From Rotaria socialis (lineage: Eukaryota; Rotifera; Eurotatoria; Philodinida; Philodinidae), in the NCBI GenBank assembly GCA_905331475.1, contig CAJNYU010002713.1, forward strand, positions 124,001-188,000: 64,000 nucleotides of DNA. The letters are read 5' to 3'. Made by a program: the position numbers and the translations under genes. The notes below the pieces were generated by a model. That model ran no database searches, was not told the origin of the DNA, and saw nothing but the letters and a program-made list of their open reading frames with translations. Positions 34,765 through 46,573 of this stretch are shown one piece after another. The stretch's first letter is position 1, and every line of letters starts with the position of its first letter.

Positions 34765-37700
34765 ATGTGGCATGGATTGTTAATTAATTCTTTGTCACTT
34801 CGAACGATGTTTATTAAACGTTCAATGATTATCGGATCTGAGTTGGATTTGGTTGCTAAAATGAAATTCTTCAACGATGAAAAACAATTCAAAAAAACAC
34901 TTCAACTATTTGATAAACATAAAGAACAAAATATTGAAACATGTTCCAATTCGATCATAATTCAAGCTTTAAAAGCATGTACACAATTACGTGATCTCAA
35001 ACGTGGTTCATTAATTCATCATCGTATTTCATCTCAGATCAAAAATGATTCTAGCATCTTATTTTCATTAATTCAACTTTATAGTGAGTTCTTATCGAAA
35101 ATTCTTCTTATTTTTATGTTTGATCTTCAAAGTGCAATGTGGCGATGTAACAAATGCTCAGTCTTTGTTCGATACGATTATAAAAAAATCTTTGTCAATA
35201 TATGGAATTATGATGAAAGGTATAAAAACGTTTTTTTCCTTTATAACTTTAGAATTATTTTTTTTGTCTATAGGCTATATTAAAAATAATATGCCAAATA
35301 AAGCTATTGAACTTTTTCATCAAATAAAAAAACCGGATGAAATTATTATAATTTTTCTATGTAATGCTGGCGCTAAATTGGAAAGTACAGAAGCATTACA
35401 CTTAATAAAAGAAGCTTTATCGCAAATTCCGAAATCATTCTTTTCAAATGTTCGTCTTGTAGCTTCTGCATTAGATGCATTGATGAAATGTGGTGATATT
35501 TTACATGCTCAATCATTATTCAATAAATCCAAAAATAAATCTTTGTCAATGTACGGAGCAATGATGAAAGGTATAGAAATTATTTTACGCTTATTTGTTT
35601 AACATGATCTTTTCTTTAAGGATATGTTAAACACAATAGGCCACATGAAGCAATTGCACTTTTTAATCAAATAAAAGATCCCGATGAAGTTATTATACTT
35701 CTTTTATTTAATGCGTATGCTCAAATAGGATCGAATGAAGTATTAAGTTTAATTAAAAAGAAATCATTAGAAATTCCTCAATCGTTTTATTCAAACGATT
35801 ATCTTGTAGCTTCTCTATTAGACGCATTGATCAAATGTGATGATTTAGTCTATGCTCAATCATTGTTCAATTCATCAAGATGTAAAACAATATCAATGTT
35901 TGGAGCAATGATGAGTGGACTTAATAAAGAAAATAATCCGTTTAAAACACTAAGTTTATTTAATGAAATGAAAACCAGTGGTATTAAGTCAAATCGTATT
36001 ATTTATCTTTGTTTAATTAAAGCTCTATCTCAAATTGGTGATTATTCTTTATGTAAATCGTTTATTGAAGAAATTCCAAATCATTTTCTAATTGATAATC
36101 AATGTCAAACAGCACTAATTGATATGTATGTAAGTTAAAAATAAATTCTTCTAATTTTATTGTAAAAACTATGAACATAGGGCAAAAGTGGATGTATTGA
36201 TCAAGCTAAACAAATTTTTGAAAAAATGTCACAACTAGATCACATTGGATACACAGCAATGAGTATGTTTTGATTGTTTTTCTTTGAAAACAAATAAACT
36301 ATTCTATTCGATTGTTTAGTTAATTCATATGGTTTAAATGGAATGGGTACTCAAGCTGTTGAACTTTATCATCAAATGCCGTTAGAGTCTAAGAATGAAG
36401 TAACTCATATTTGCGTTTTAAATGCATGTTCACATTCGGGACTTGTTGATGAAGCTCGTTCAATCTTCCAAAATACTCAAATAAAAACATTAAAAATTTT
36501 TACAAGCATGGTATATCAATGAGCTTTTCTTTTAAATCTGAATATTTTCTATTGATTTGTTTTTCTCATTAGGATGATTGTCTTAGTCGTGCGTCATTTT
36601 TTGAAGAAGCACAAAAACTAATTGATGAATTTGAACATAATCAGCAATTTGTATTGCCTATGTATAGTGAGTATTTTCTGAAATAGCTGATAAAATTATC
36701 AATCTTTCATTCAAAAATAACTTCCAGATCTGGATTATATAAAGACGATTTTTAGTTTTTTTTCTACGATGATTTTCAACCTATAAAACAGAGAATGTTT
36801 TCGTTGACAAACGTATATAGATCCGGGACTTTGGTCAAACATCTTCGAAGCATGCACATCGTGTTGGCCCTATTGGCTTATGAGAACAACAAAAAAGCTC
36901 GAGGACTTTGTTTATTAATATGGACAAATTGCATTTTTTAAGGATATTTTGAAATGTAACGTCATGATCCTTCTTCTCAGAAAGACCATGTAAACTGCTT
37001 TTTGAATTTCAACTTGAAACCTTGCATATAAAAAATATGTGCTTTGATCGTGGCTATTTCTTTTTAGGTAGAAACAAAGAAAATATCTGAAATTATTCTC
37101 GTCAAGGTTGTTTTCTACAGAAATTTTGAAACTGTATTTAAAAATGCAATATGTCGTAAGAAGAAGGATGTAGCCCTGAATTTACATGACACATCTGTTT
37201 CGAAATTGAAAATCACTAATCAGTTGCACGAATTCCCTCTTTAATATAGACACTGGGAGAAGTTGACAAAGATAATATCAATGAAAATATTTGTTCATTA
37301 ATTCATTTTCGAATAATTGAAAGTACATTGATTAAATACGAATATTAGGAGGTGAACAGACTAACAAAAGGTATTTAGCGAATTGTTTTACTGAATAATA
37401 ATATATTATTGTGATCCAATAAATTTCAATTTGTTTATATTTATTTTTAGTGGCTTTATTATCAGGGGTTCGAAATGATAAAAATAGTCAATTATCACAA
37501 CAAATATATGACCGAATGAAACAACGTTTTCCTGATATAAATAATTCATTAACACCAGCTATGATTCTTCTTGCTAATATTTATGCATCATCAGGTGAAA
37601 TTAATAAAGCATCGGATATTAAAATTCAGTTAGCTAAGTTCGGTGCAAAGAAAAAAGTTGGCCTTTCATGGACGGTAGTATTTGGACAACTCTACGTAAG

Positions 37701-38192
37701 TCTGAAGCTATAATAATTTTTTGCACAGACCATAGAAAATAATTTGATTTGATTTGATTTCTTTAGGAATTTCGAGCTCATGACCAATCGCATCCTCGAT
37801 CATCTGAAATTTACGTTGAAATGGAAAAAATATCAAAAGAACTAATTGAACATGGCCATCAATATGATTCAAGTTGGATAACGCGACCATTAGATCATGA
37901 TGAAACTATTGCATCGGTACTCTGTGGACACAGTGAAAAACTTGCAATTGCATGGAATTTCGTTGCAAATCCCAATACATCACGAATACAGGTGACTAAA
38001 AATCTTCGTGTTTGTGGTGATTGTCGTAAGTAATCATATTAATTTTTCTTTTAATTTTTGTTGTTGTTTTTCATAGATCGAGCAACGAAATTAATCGCTG
38101 CTATTCGTCAATGTGAAATCGTCGTTCGTGATGCAAATCGTATTCATCACTTCTATACAAATGGAAAATGTTCATGCAATGATTATTTTTGA
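34765..38192 (+). CDS. PLS-type pentatricopeptide repeat protein with C-terminal DYW deaminase domain
   Basis: Ten exons join in frame into 732 residues: 34765-35083, 35133-35219, 35274-35570, 35621-36129, 36181-36262, 36320-36510, 36573-36666, 37451-37695, 37767-38025 and 38077-38192. Introns are 49-71 bp except one of 784 bp (36667-37450). PPR proteins bind RNA base by base, and plant DYW proteins convert C to U in organelle transcripts. PPR repeats fill most of the protein, including three homologous ~100-residue blocks. The E-region (GLSWTVVFGQLYEFRAHD.SHP) and a complete DYW domain follow: HSEKLAIAW, RVCGDCH, DANRIHHF, CSCNDYF. Zinc and catalytic residues (HxE, CxxCH) are intact; the last triplet is DYF instead of DYW. 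The N-terminus from 34765 (MWHGLL.., basic, no early acids) could be a mitochondrial presequence; an in-frame ATG at 34603 would add 54 hydrophobic residues. DYW proteins are typical of land plants and have been reported in rotifers, with transfer from plants proposed. Confidence 0.9.
36667..37450 (+). other. Long intron in the PPR-DYW gene
   Basis: 784 bp, more than ten times the gene's other introns, bounded by GTGAGT and TTATTTTTAG. It contains no reading frame of note, so it may hold an old insertion or a second promoter. Confidence 0.6.
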
Positions 38193-38334
38193 GACAAAAA
38201 GAGCACAGTGTTTTTTTATGTACACGTTATTTGTTTTTCTTTTCAGGCAAAATAAAGAGAAAATAAATGATGTATTAGTTCACGTAAACATATATTGAAA
38301 ACTGGATTATGGATAATACGGTTGTCTCTTCTAT

Positions 38335-38383
38335 GGGTGTGGGTGTGAATGTTGATGAAGGGAAGATCTTGACACTCGCACCC
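38335..38383. repeat. Telomere-like hairpin D, decayed
   Basis: GGGTGTGGGTGTGAATG, a spacer with GAAGATCTTGACACT, and CGCACCC. It lies about 140 bp after the PPR-DYW stop codon. Confidence 0.65.
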
Positions 38384-38395
38384 TTATAAAAACAG

Positions 38396-39170
38396 TTGAT
38401 GATTTTTAATAGTATTGGTAGTTCCTATGATGCCTCATCATTGAAACCAAGTGATTGTTTCTCGAAAGTTGATACTGAAACATCATTATTCAATGTCGGT
38501 GAAGATTTTCAAGCACTTGTTTCAATAGCTGTTGATTCATCCTATTTCTTTGTTCAAAATACACTATGTACATGTGATCTTGAAAAATGTGCACAAACCA
38601 TGAAGTAAATCATTGTTTATTTGTATTTAATAAAATTTTAAATATTTGTTTGTTTTTTGTAGCGATCATTATTCAACAGCAGATCCACCATCAATACTTT
38701 AAAAGTCAATGTAAATGAGTTATTGTGCGGCTCGTTATTCAGTTGATAATCGATGGTATCCGTGCTCGAATAAAAACGTTATAGTTCTGGCAGATGATAT
38801 TGAATGGTGATAATAATAGTTCATGGAGAAAATAAGCTAGTCTGTAAATTTCATGAAGATACTTTAACAAAAGCATTATTGTACAACCTACTTTACAATG
38901 GTAACTATTAGAAGAAGGAAAAAGAAGGCGGGATTAGTTATTTGAGTTTATAATATTTTTCTTCTAGGCCAATGTATTTTGTACAACTTACAATTGATGA
39001 ACATACAGTAAGTAGAGTAAACAAGCTCGAATAGGAAGACATGATATTTTTAGGATGTTGCTGAAACATTAATATCATTACGTCATGGTTGACGAGTAGC
39101 AAAAGAAAGTATGTTAAAATGAAAATTTGAATTATATGGAGAGAGAAAAAAAGCTTGAGCATATCTATTT
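38396..39170 (+). pseudogene. Decayed Tudor-domain gene
   Basis: An open stretch (38396-38605) reads FQALVSIAVDSSYFFVQNT then DLEKCAQTM. After a short intron (about 38606-38661, ending TTTTTTGTAG) it continues DHYSTADPPSI. Two frameshifts then separate VNVNEL from CAARYSVDNRWYPC, the Tudor core motif (C.A.Y..D..WYR). A stop follows where the family has the VDYGN strand. Traces of further exons may exist at 38967-39010 (FVQLTIDEHT) and 39056-39090 (DVAETLISLRHG then a stop). Tudor proteins bind methylated arginine or lysine, often in the piRNA pathway. The accumulated stops and frameshifts show this copy is dead. Confidence 0.6.
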
Positions 39171-42100
39171 TCTTTGATAGTTCTAGAAAAAGCAACAAGT
39201 CTCATGATTCCATCAAGACAAACAAATGATGATTCAAAGATGTCAAACGTTATGAAACAAAATAATGGAGTGCGGCTAATTATCTATTGAATCGATTGAA
39301 TTTTGAATATAATTGAGCATTAGAAAGTTGAAAAACATAGATGATGTTAGCAAACGTATAAAAAGTAAAGTTATTTGATAGATGAACGTGTATCATATGA
39401 GAATTCGACGCTTATCAAGTATTATTATTATTATTATCATCATTATTCCTTGAATTATTTGTATGATATTATAATGTTGGCCTTGATATCATTCACTTAC
39501 AATATACTTGAATGAAGTTCGGATTCGACACATGAGATAGACTCTGATGAGATCTAAAAATTCCGTTATAGACGTCCCCTTCAATGTTGTAGCCACTATT
39601 CAATTTGTTAATACATCGCGTTCTGTAGCCTAGATTCTTGTAAAATGCATTCATCATTTTGGTCTTTGTCATATCTCACCATTCATGGAGCCCGGACTCA
39701 AAAGCGATTCTTTACTTTAAACGATTCCCTAATAACTCAAACATATATCATTCTTCAAAACTAAAAATCTATTTTAAATCTCGTAGACAGATAGCAACGC
39801 TTGTAAGAACAACAAGTCGAATATATGATATATTATTTTCCAGGCTAAAATCTCATCGAATTTATCTGGTAGAATATCTCGTGCAAGTAATTTTCCATAG
39901 GTTAATTTAAATTAAAATGATAATATTAGTTTATGTACAAAAACATCACCATCTCATTTTTGTTTTATTCAACTAAGCGAAAAAACTAGTTTCGAACAAA
40001 TCTATAATAATGCTAATGAAACATATCTTGATCGTATGGCACATTTTAAAAGTGTCTCAATCAATACATTAGGCGTTGCACGAAATAGTCGTGATCAAAG
40101 TTTTCATCGTGAACGGAGAACACTTCTTGTACTTTGTTTCGATTTTGGTGAACATACATCAATTAATTCTATCTATGAACAATTTAACCAAAACAGCAAC
40201 TATCCTAGAAACATCATCTATCTCGTAAATGTCCGTATCAATAAGGACGAAATATCGATAAAGAAAGAACAAAAAACATTTAGAATTTAAATATAATAAT
40301 TTTATTTAATTGAATCACTTTATATTAAATAAAAATCAACTCATGCTGCATCATTAATCTATTGAAACTAAACAAATATCTCGATTATCATATGATACAT
40401 TGGGAATTAATATTCTCTGTTCATTGATGGTGATTCATTAATTCTATCTGTTGCTCATCATTGAAATCTTCTTCATGCTATTTTGATTATTGAACGTATA
40501 CTTCTTACACCTTTCAAAAAAAACACAAGAATGTAATCATAAATTAGTATTTTTCGATGAAGAAATCTATTTTAATTCTTTTTCGTGCTTGTCTTATTAT
40601 TCATTTATCTAAAAGCAACAAATACGTGTAAATATGAACCGCCAAATGAACGATAATTTTTATCATGACTTGATGATAAATCTATAAAATTTACTAATGA
40701 AGAACAGCTGCATTTTGTATTCTATCATGATCTGTCAAGTTTTGATATATCAAAAGATTCTCTTTTGTTTAAATAATCGATAAAATAATATTAACTAATA
40801 CAATTATTAAAATTTTTTCGCATTGAGTTTACAGTAAAATGTCCAATAGAATTAATAGAAAAAATATAGAGTAGAAATTTGGACCCATCCCCCCCACAGA
40901 CCGTTACAGAGAAATTAATTAATCAGTTAATTAATTAATTATTAAATTTCTCTGTAGACTCCATACATTATCATACAGGCCGTAACAGAGAAGCTCCACA
41001 GACGATGATTGACCGTGATTGGAGGATTCCGGAAAAGGAGTTTCATCGCGTTTCACATTTTAATCCCACAGGGATTGCGCTAACAGCTTTTTTTTTATTT
41101 GATTAAGATCAATCAAAGAAAAACGATTCATTCAATATATTCTTGAACCATTTCATGTTCTTCGTGTAGCTCTTCTCGTTCGTTTATCATTAATTGATCA
41201 TCTCCTCTATCATATAACAACGTCTGGCATTATGACCATGCTCATATTTTTCATTTTATCGTGTTCTAAAGTAATTAACATAATCGTTGGACTGTTGCTT
41301 TTTTGTTTTTTACCCTCTATCATTTAAAACAATCATCATCGAATATAAGACTTGATATTCAAATACAGCACATATTGTCAAACAATGTTTAACTATATTG
41401 AAACTTTCAACAGATGAAGATCTATTTTGTAATATAGTAGAAGAATTAGTGCAATCAGTACACATTATATGCTCATCTACAACATATGACACGCAATTAA
41501 TGATAATGAAAAAAACAGGAAACTAGAAAAATATCTAATTCATTTATTAATACTTATCTAGTACGAGTATTTTCAGCAAATAATCAATTGACTTTCGATT
41601 GTGCCAAATATTTAAATATATTTTGAAGTTCATTGAAAAATGTCATTGGCATGTATGCAAAGAGATAGATTCTATAGATCTTATTAATATTGTTACAATC
41701 TATTCTGGTCTGCTTTAGGTTGGTAATGCAATAAGCCGTGTATGAAATAATGATGTTACTCATAAAAACTCGATCAATTATCGTTATCGAATACAACAAC
41801 AACAAACATTGTAAGACTGAAACATCACTAATTTTTGCAAGGGGGAAAGAGCGGCTCCCGGATGTTGGCAGCTCCTCGTAGATCCTGCTGGCTTCTAGCG
41901 GATCCTAGTTGATCTTTAGGATGCCTGTAAGTGTTTATATTGGCATTATCTAGTTATCTAAATACTTGTATAGCTAATCAAAATTGGTTTTGAGCGTTGT
42001 ATAAAAAAAGAACAGATTTAACTTGAAAATCATGCTAAAGATAAAAATTTTAATTCTTCCAGCACAATGATGAGAGAAATATCGATATATAAGAACGTAT

Positions 42101-42411
42101 CATATCGTTTACATCATATTTACTTGCAGAGAGAAGAGTCGTATCAGACTGTGTACGAAATGAACTGAATATTTCCTTATTCTATTTCATTTCTTCTGAA
42201 CGAAGAGCAGAGCAAAAATATCAGTCATTCTGTCCTGAGGATACGGATGATATCTACATTGTCCGATGGCTATGCGTTGGCAATCGTTGATTTGTTTGTA
42301 TAAATTTTCTACTACTTTAAATTACAAAGGATGAAGTTAATTATTAAGCATAGAATTCATTTATTATTTAAATAAATTAAACGATGAAAAATTCTTTGAA
42401 AAAATAAAAGT
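39171..42411. other. Region of broken coding fragments
   Basis: No intact gene. Fragments on the plus strand read like protein but are cut by stops: 40036-40290 (contains TLLVLCFDFGEHTSINSIYEQF), about 41122-41260 (contains ILEPFHVLRVALLVRLSLIDHLLYH), and about 41396-41524 (contains LSTDEDLFCNIVEELVQSVHIICSS). They may come from the gene whose Tudor part lies upstream or from another dead gene. An AT-rich hairpin built on ACAGAGAAATT..AATTTCTCTGT is at 40907-40957. A CAAGGGGGAAAGAGCGG end followed by a GGATCCTAG-rich array starts at about 41839. Confidence 0.35.
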
Positions 42412-43746
42412 TTATAATTTAATAAAAACAGATTGATTCATTAGATAATTATTGTACAACGTATTTTTATCAATGATCCATGAAAATTTCGCTGATGATG
42501 ATCTTTTACTAAATGGATTTATTTCGATAATAGTTACTTGATAATTAATTGAATCTATTAAACAATCAATAACTGCATGACTATATGGAATGTTTAAAAT
42601 AATATCTTGAAAAGATTTTGAATTAATAAAATCTTCTAATTGCTTTTCATCGCTGATTGAATATGGATTTAATTTATATGCTGAAAGCGCGTTTAATTGT
42701 CTATTACATATAAAACATCGATATTCATTAGGGATCTGATGAATCCATTTTCGCAAAATTAATTTTCCATCAGAAGATATTTGTTGAAAATCTTCTCGAA
42801 GACGGTCACTTGTTTTAAAAAGTAACGTTAATTGAGAAATATTTTGAATTTTCATAAAATATAATTGAGGATCTTCGTGTGGTTTTAAATTCCAATATCG
42901 ATTCCAATCATTATTAATTTCTTTACATAGATCTTAATTAATTTATAAAGACGTTGATTTACATGAACACAAAAAAAACAAATTACTTTGATAAGCATCT
43001 TTTGGGCTTCTATGCATTTTAATGAAAACATCACCGCCTAATTCTTCAATCGATTCAACTATTTCATGTTCTAAATCTTTTCGAATACATTGTCTATTGA
43101 TTAAATCATTGAAATCTTGTTTTGTTAAATGAATAATTCTTGATTCGATTGAACAAGATTTAATATAATCATAATAAATATCAAAGTCATAAAGACATTC
43201 ATAACATATTCGGTTTAAATAAAGAATTTTCTCTTTTGTCACTGGTTGACTTTCATTCATCAATAAACTTATAATTTTCAACGAAGCAAATCGAAGATCA
43301 TCATCATAACAAATACATAATTTTAATAGAATATCTTCACAATAATATGCTAAAAAGAAAAAATACATATCAAATGTTGAAATCGAATGAACAAAAAACT
43401 CACTTAAATGTTGTTTAACTGTTAATGAATGTAATGCTAATTGATAAAGTTCTTCAATAAAATAGTGACATTCGTAAGACATTGGATTGAATGACAAAAA
43501 TAAACATAATTTTTCAAAATCTTTTATCATTGATAATAAATCAATTTGTTGATTTTGATTTGATCCATTAAATTCTTGTAAATATTCAAATGATATTTCC
43601 TTTATTTCAAATGATTCTTTAGAACATAGTAATACCGATTCATAAACTGATTGAATTACATTAATTAGATCGACAAAATTTTTATTTATATTTTTAAGGG
43701 AAGTTTTATTTGAAAAAATATCATTTTCAACAGGCATATTCTTCAT
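42412..43746 (-). CDS. D123/CDC123 family protein (divergent)
   Basis: Two exons (42987-43746 and 42412-42932) separated by a 54-bp intron join in frame into 426 residues. The C-terminal ~240 residues carry the D123 family pattern: GGDVFIKMHRSPKDAY (family GG.VFPKLNWSAPKDA), LLFKTSDRLREDF, LILRKWIHQIPNEYRCFICNRQL, HAVIDC, VTIIEINPF and SSAKFSW. In the family these form an ATP-grasp-like fold, and CDC123 assembles the eIF2 translation initiation complex. The N-terminal ~180 residues are helical and unrecognised, unlike the short N-terminus of canonical CDC123. Substitutions such as MHRSP for the usual NWSAP suggest a divergent paralogue rather than the housekeeping copy. Confidence 0.8.
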
Positions 43747-43936
43747 AGCCTTTACTATTTCTTCATTGTAAAAGCTATTTTTATTTATTTATAGTTATAA
43801 TGATTTCTTCGATATTGTGCAATCACCAATTACATGTATTTTTCTTCTCTCTACAAACGACTGAATCATTGCATACGTATATGTCAGATATTTTTCTTAA
43901 TCTTATACTAGAAATTGAAATAAATTATATTTAAAA

Positions 43937-44020
43937 GGGTGTGGGTGCGAATGAGTGAATTTTAAGATGGCTGTACGGGCAGGCGTTGATGTGGGCCAAA
44001 CCATATAAACCCAAACCCAC
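43937..44020. repeat. Telomere-like block, decayed
   Basis: GGGTGTGGGTGCGAATG followed after about 60 bp by AAACCCAAACCCAC. It is a weak, longer-spaced version of the hairpins. Confidence 0.45.
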
Positions 44021-44596
44021 AAAAAAAGGTTTTGAGTAATAATTACAAAGCTCTCGGGGTTTAGTTGGCATTACTTGAGACTTCGGAGCAAACCATCAAG
44101 GTATACTCTTGAACCTTAAAAGCTTTTTATAAGTTCATCAATAAACATCTTTTTTGTAGAACGTTCTTTGTGAATAAAAATCTCTGTGATTTACTCAGTT
44201 TCACTTCTATTTTGTGATTCATGAATAATTCTTTTACTTGCAATATTTGTATTTGAATATTAACTATGATGGCCAACATAGTGTCTCATATTGTTTTAAA
44301 CCTTCTGAGCTTATAGAGTTGTTTGTCGATTGACAACGAATAAGAAAAGATATGGTGTTATTTAAAACACTCACAATCGATGTTCGCCATATCCGAGTTG
44401 AAACTATCAAAAAAGTGAAAAACTAAAAGTGACTGATAGCATCCATTTTCAGTATGAAGAGAGTCACCCGTTCATCTAGCTCAGTATTCGTTTTTGCTTG
44501 CTCGCAAAACAGACGCACCACACTTCAAAGTTTCGCTTGTTCTTACATTAACACTCGATCGGAAGAAAGAGTAAACAGAAGTAGCTGAAGAAAAAA

Positions 44597-44648
44597 GGGT
44601 GTGGGTGTGGGTGTAATCCTTCTCTCTTCACTCATATCCACACCCACG
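44597..44648. repeat. Telomere-like hairpin E
   Basis: GGGTGTGGGTGTGGGTGT, a T/C-rich spacer (CCTTCTCTCTTCACTC), then ATATCCACACCCACG. Confidence 0.8.
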
Positions 44649-46573
44649 ATCTCCAAAAACAAAGTGTTGTACTGAACCTTTTTGAAGTGCGATATTTGCT
44701 GAATATCCAGGCAGACATTTAATGATCACAGACGCGTTTAAATAATTTTTTTCCATTTATCTGTGGTTAACAGAAAAAAAAAATTTTCACTTGAAAACTT
44801 ATACTATTGTTACTTTCCCAATAAGTATAGTGTTTCTGTTACCAGCGAGTAGGAAATGGCTAGTTTAACTAGTACAAGCTGCAGTAAACATGCGTGATTG
44901 AATATATTGAAATCACGAAACAACCACTAGTAAGTGTCGGCACTTACCGTCTATGAATAATAGCTAAATGATAATAACAATGGTTATGTGTTACTGTGGT
45001 TAAGAAGTACTCTTAAACTCATGTTGCATGCCTTTATAGAATTAATTTTAAAGAGTTTCGTTCGATTCAACAACAATTCATAAAATCCAATTTTTGTTTA
45101 TTTAATATTGATGAAAAAAGAAAGCTAACATTTTCCTTTCCGCAATGAAATATCTACCCTGCAGTACGCATTTGTCTTTTATTCTTTTATTCAATTAGAA
45201 ACTAATTACCATGATAATCTTTCTGTATAAGTTTTCAGTCTTAAATACTGATTTGTACAGTAAAATCGAATCTTTCAGAGTTAATTTGATATGAAAATTT
45301 GCATGATAAATGATTAACAGATAATAAATTAGCCCTAATAGAAGAGGTGTTTATGATGAAGTTGCACCACCAATGATTGCCCACAGTAGATATATTTAAC
45401 GAAGAGAGAATAGTAACTTAGTTTTCATCATCAGAAGAGTTAGATAAAATATCAACACTTGAATCTATCGATGGTCATAGTGATGTATAGTTTTATTTTT
45501 AATAGTTTCATTGAAATAATAAGAAGATGAGCAGCTATTAAAATTATAAATACATGTGTATGGCATGCCCCTAGTTGGTCCCCCGTTAATTGATTCCGAA
45601 TTCGTTCACACCAAATTCGTTCCCAATTATATTAAATGGTGCTTGATTTCAAGAAATATGAATTTCTAACGTAGTTATAGTATACGTAAAATAAGATAGA
45701 ATTAAAAAATGTATAGAAACATCGCAGAGAAATATGTAAACTAGTATCAGAAGACAAATCATAATTTTAGATGACTAGTCTTAACAATTACTAAATCCAT
45801 CTGACTAAGTTGTTCATCATAGAACTATGTTTACAAATAACAAATATCGATCAGTCAGCTGTAGACCATAACATCTATCTGCTTTACAAGCTGCCAGATT
45901 ATAATATCCGATTGTCCTTACCACTGGCTGTGTAGACAGCAGAGCGAATAATGAACATTTCAATGTCAAATAGAGTGGGGACGATTTCGGAATCGAGCTT
46001 TGGGGGAAAAGTTCGGTTCAATTAAAAATGGGATACATTAAGACTAACCCAAGTGAACCCGAAATCATCCGGCAGGAAACGACTGGACTATTTTCCTTTG
46101 AATTCCGGTGAAATCCCTGTCGGACCCGGAGGCACTACAGAGAAAAAAGGTACATCTATTGATTTTTTCACTGCAGTGTTTGGTGAGACTTAATTGTAAC
46201 ATGAGAGTCTTTAATTTACCTATAATTATTAGTAAACAGAGAAACTATCTCAGAATGCATACAATCACTGAAATTTAGGTTTTGTCCAAAACCATCTTAT
46301 ACTCAAGAGGGAGCCACAATCTTTCGCATAGTCTTCACAAATTTCCTGCGACATTTTTTTTTTGAATGGATGAATACAATTACTTGCTTTCTGTGTGTAA
46401 CATTTTTCTTGTTTAAATCTTTATTTCTTAATTCGAATTGATAGGTGGAAATAATTTCACAATCATGATACTTTTGCACCAATCAAACCGAAGGTGTATA
46501 TTTGTCTATCATGACTTGCGCGTGAATAGATTTTCATCGCATTTTACTTGATTGCAAACTAATACTACACAAA

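Larger units (their letters stand above)
43747..46573. other. Intergenic between D123 gene and ADRM1
   Basis: No gene is supported. It holds two telomere-like blocks (43937-44020 and 44597-44648) and a TTTGGGGGAAAAG end at about 46002 followed by GGAATTCCGG-flavoured sequence up to about 46130. About 45570-45640 repeats AATTCGTTC.CA. The final 100 bp before ADRM1 would hold its promoter. Confidence 0.5.
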
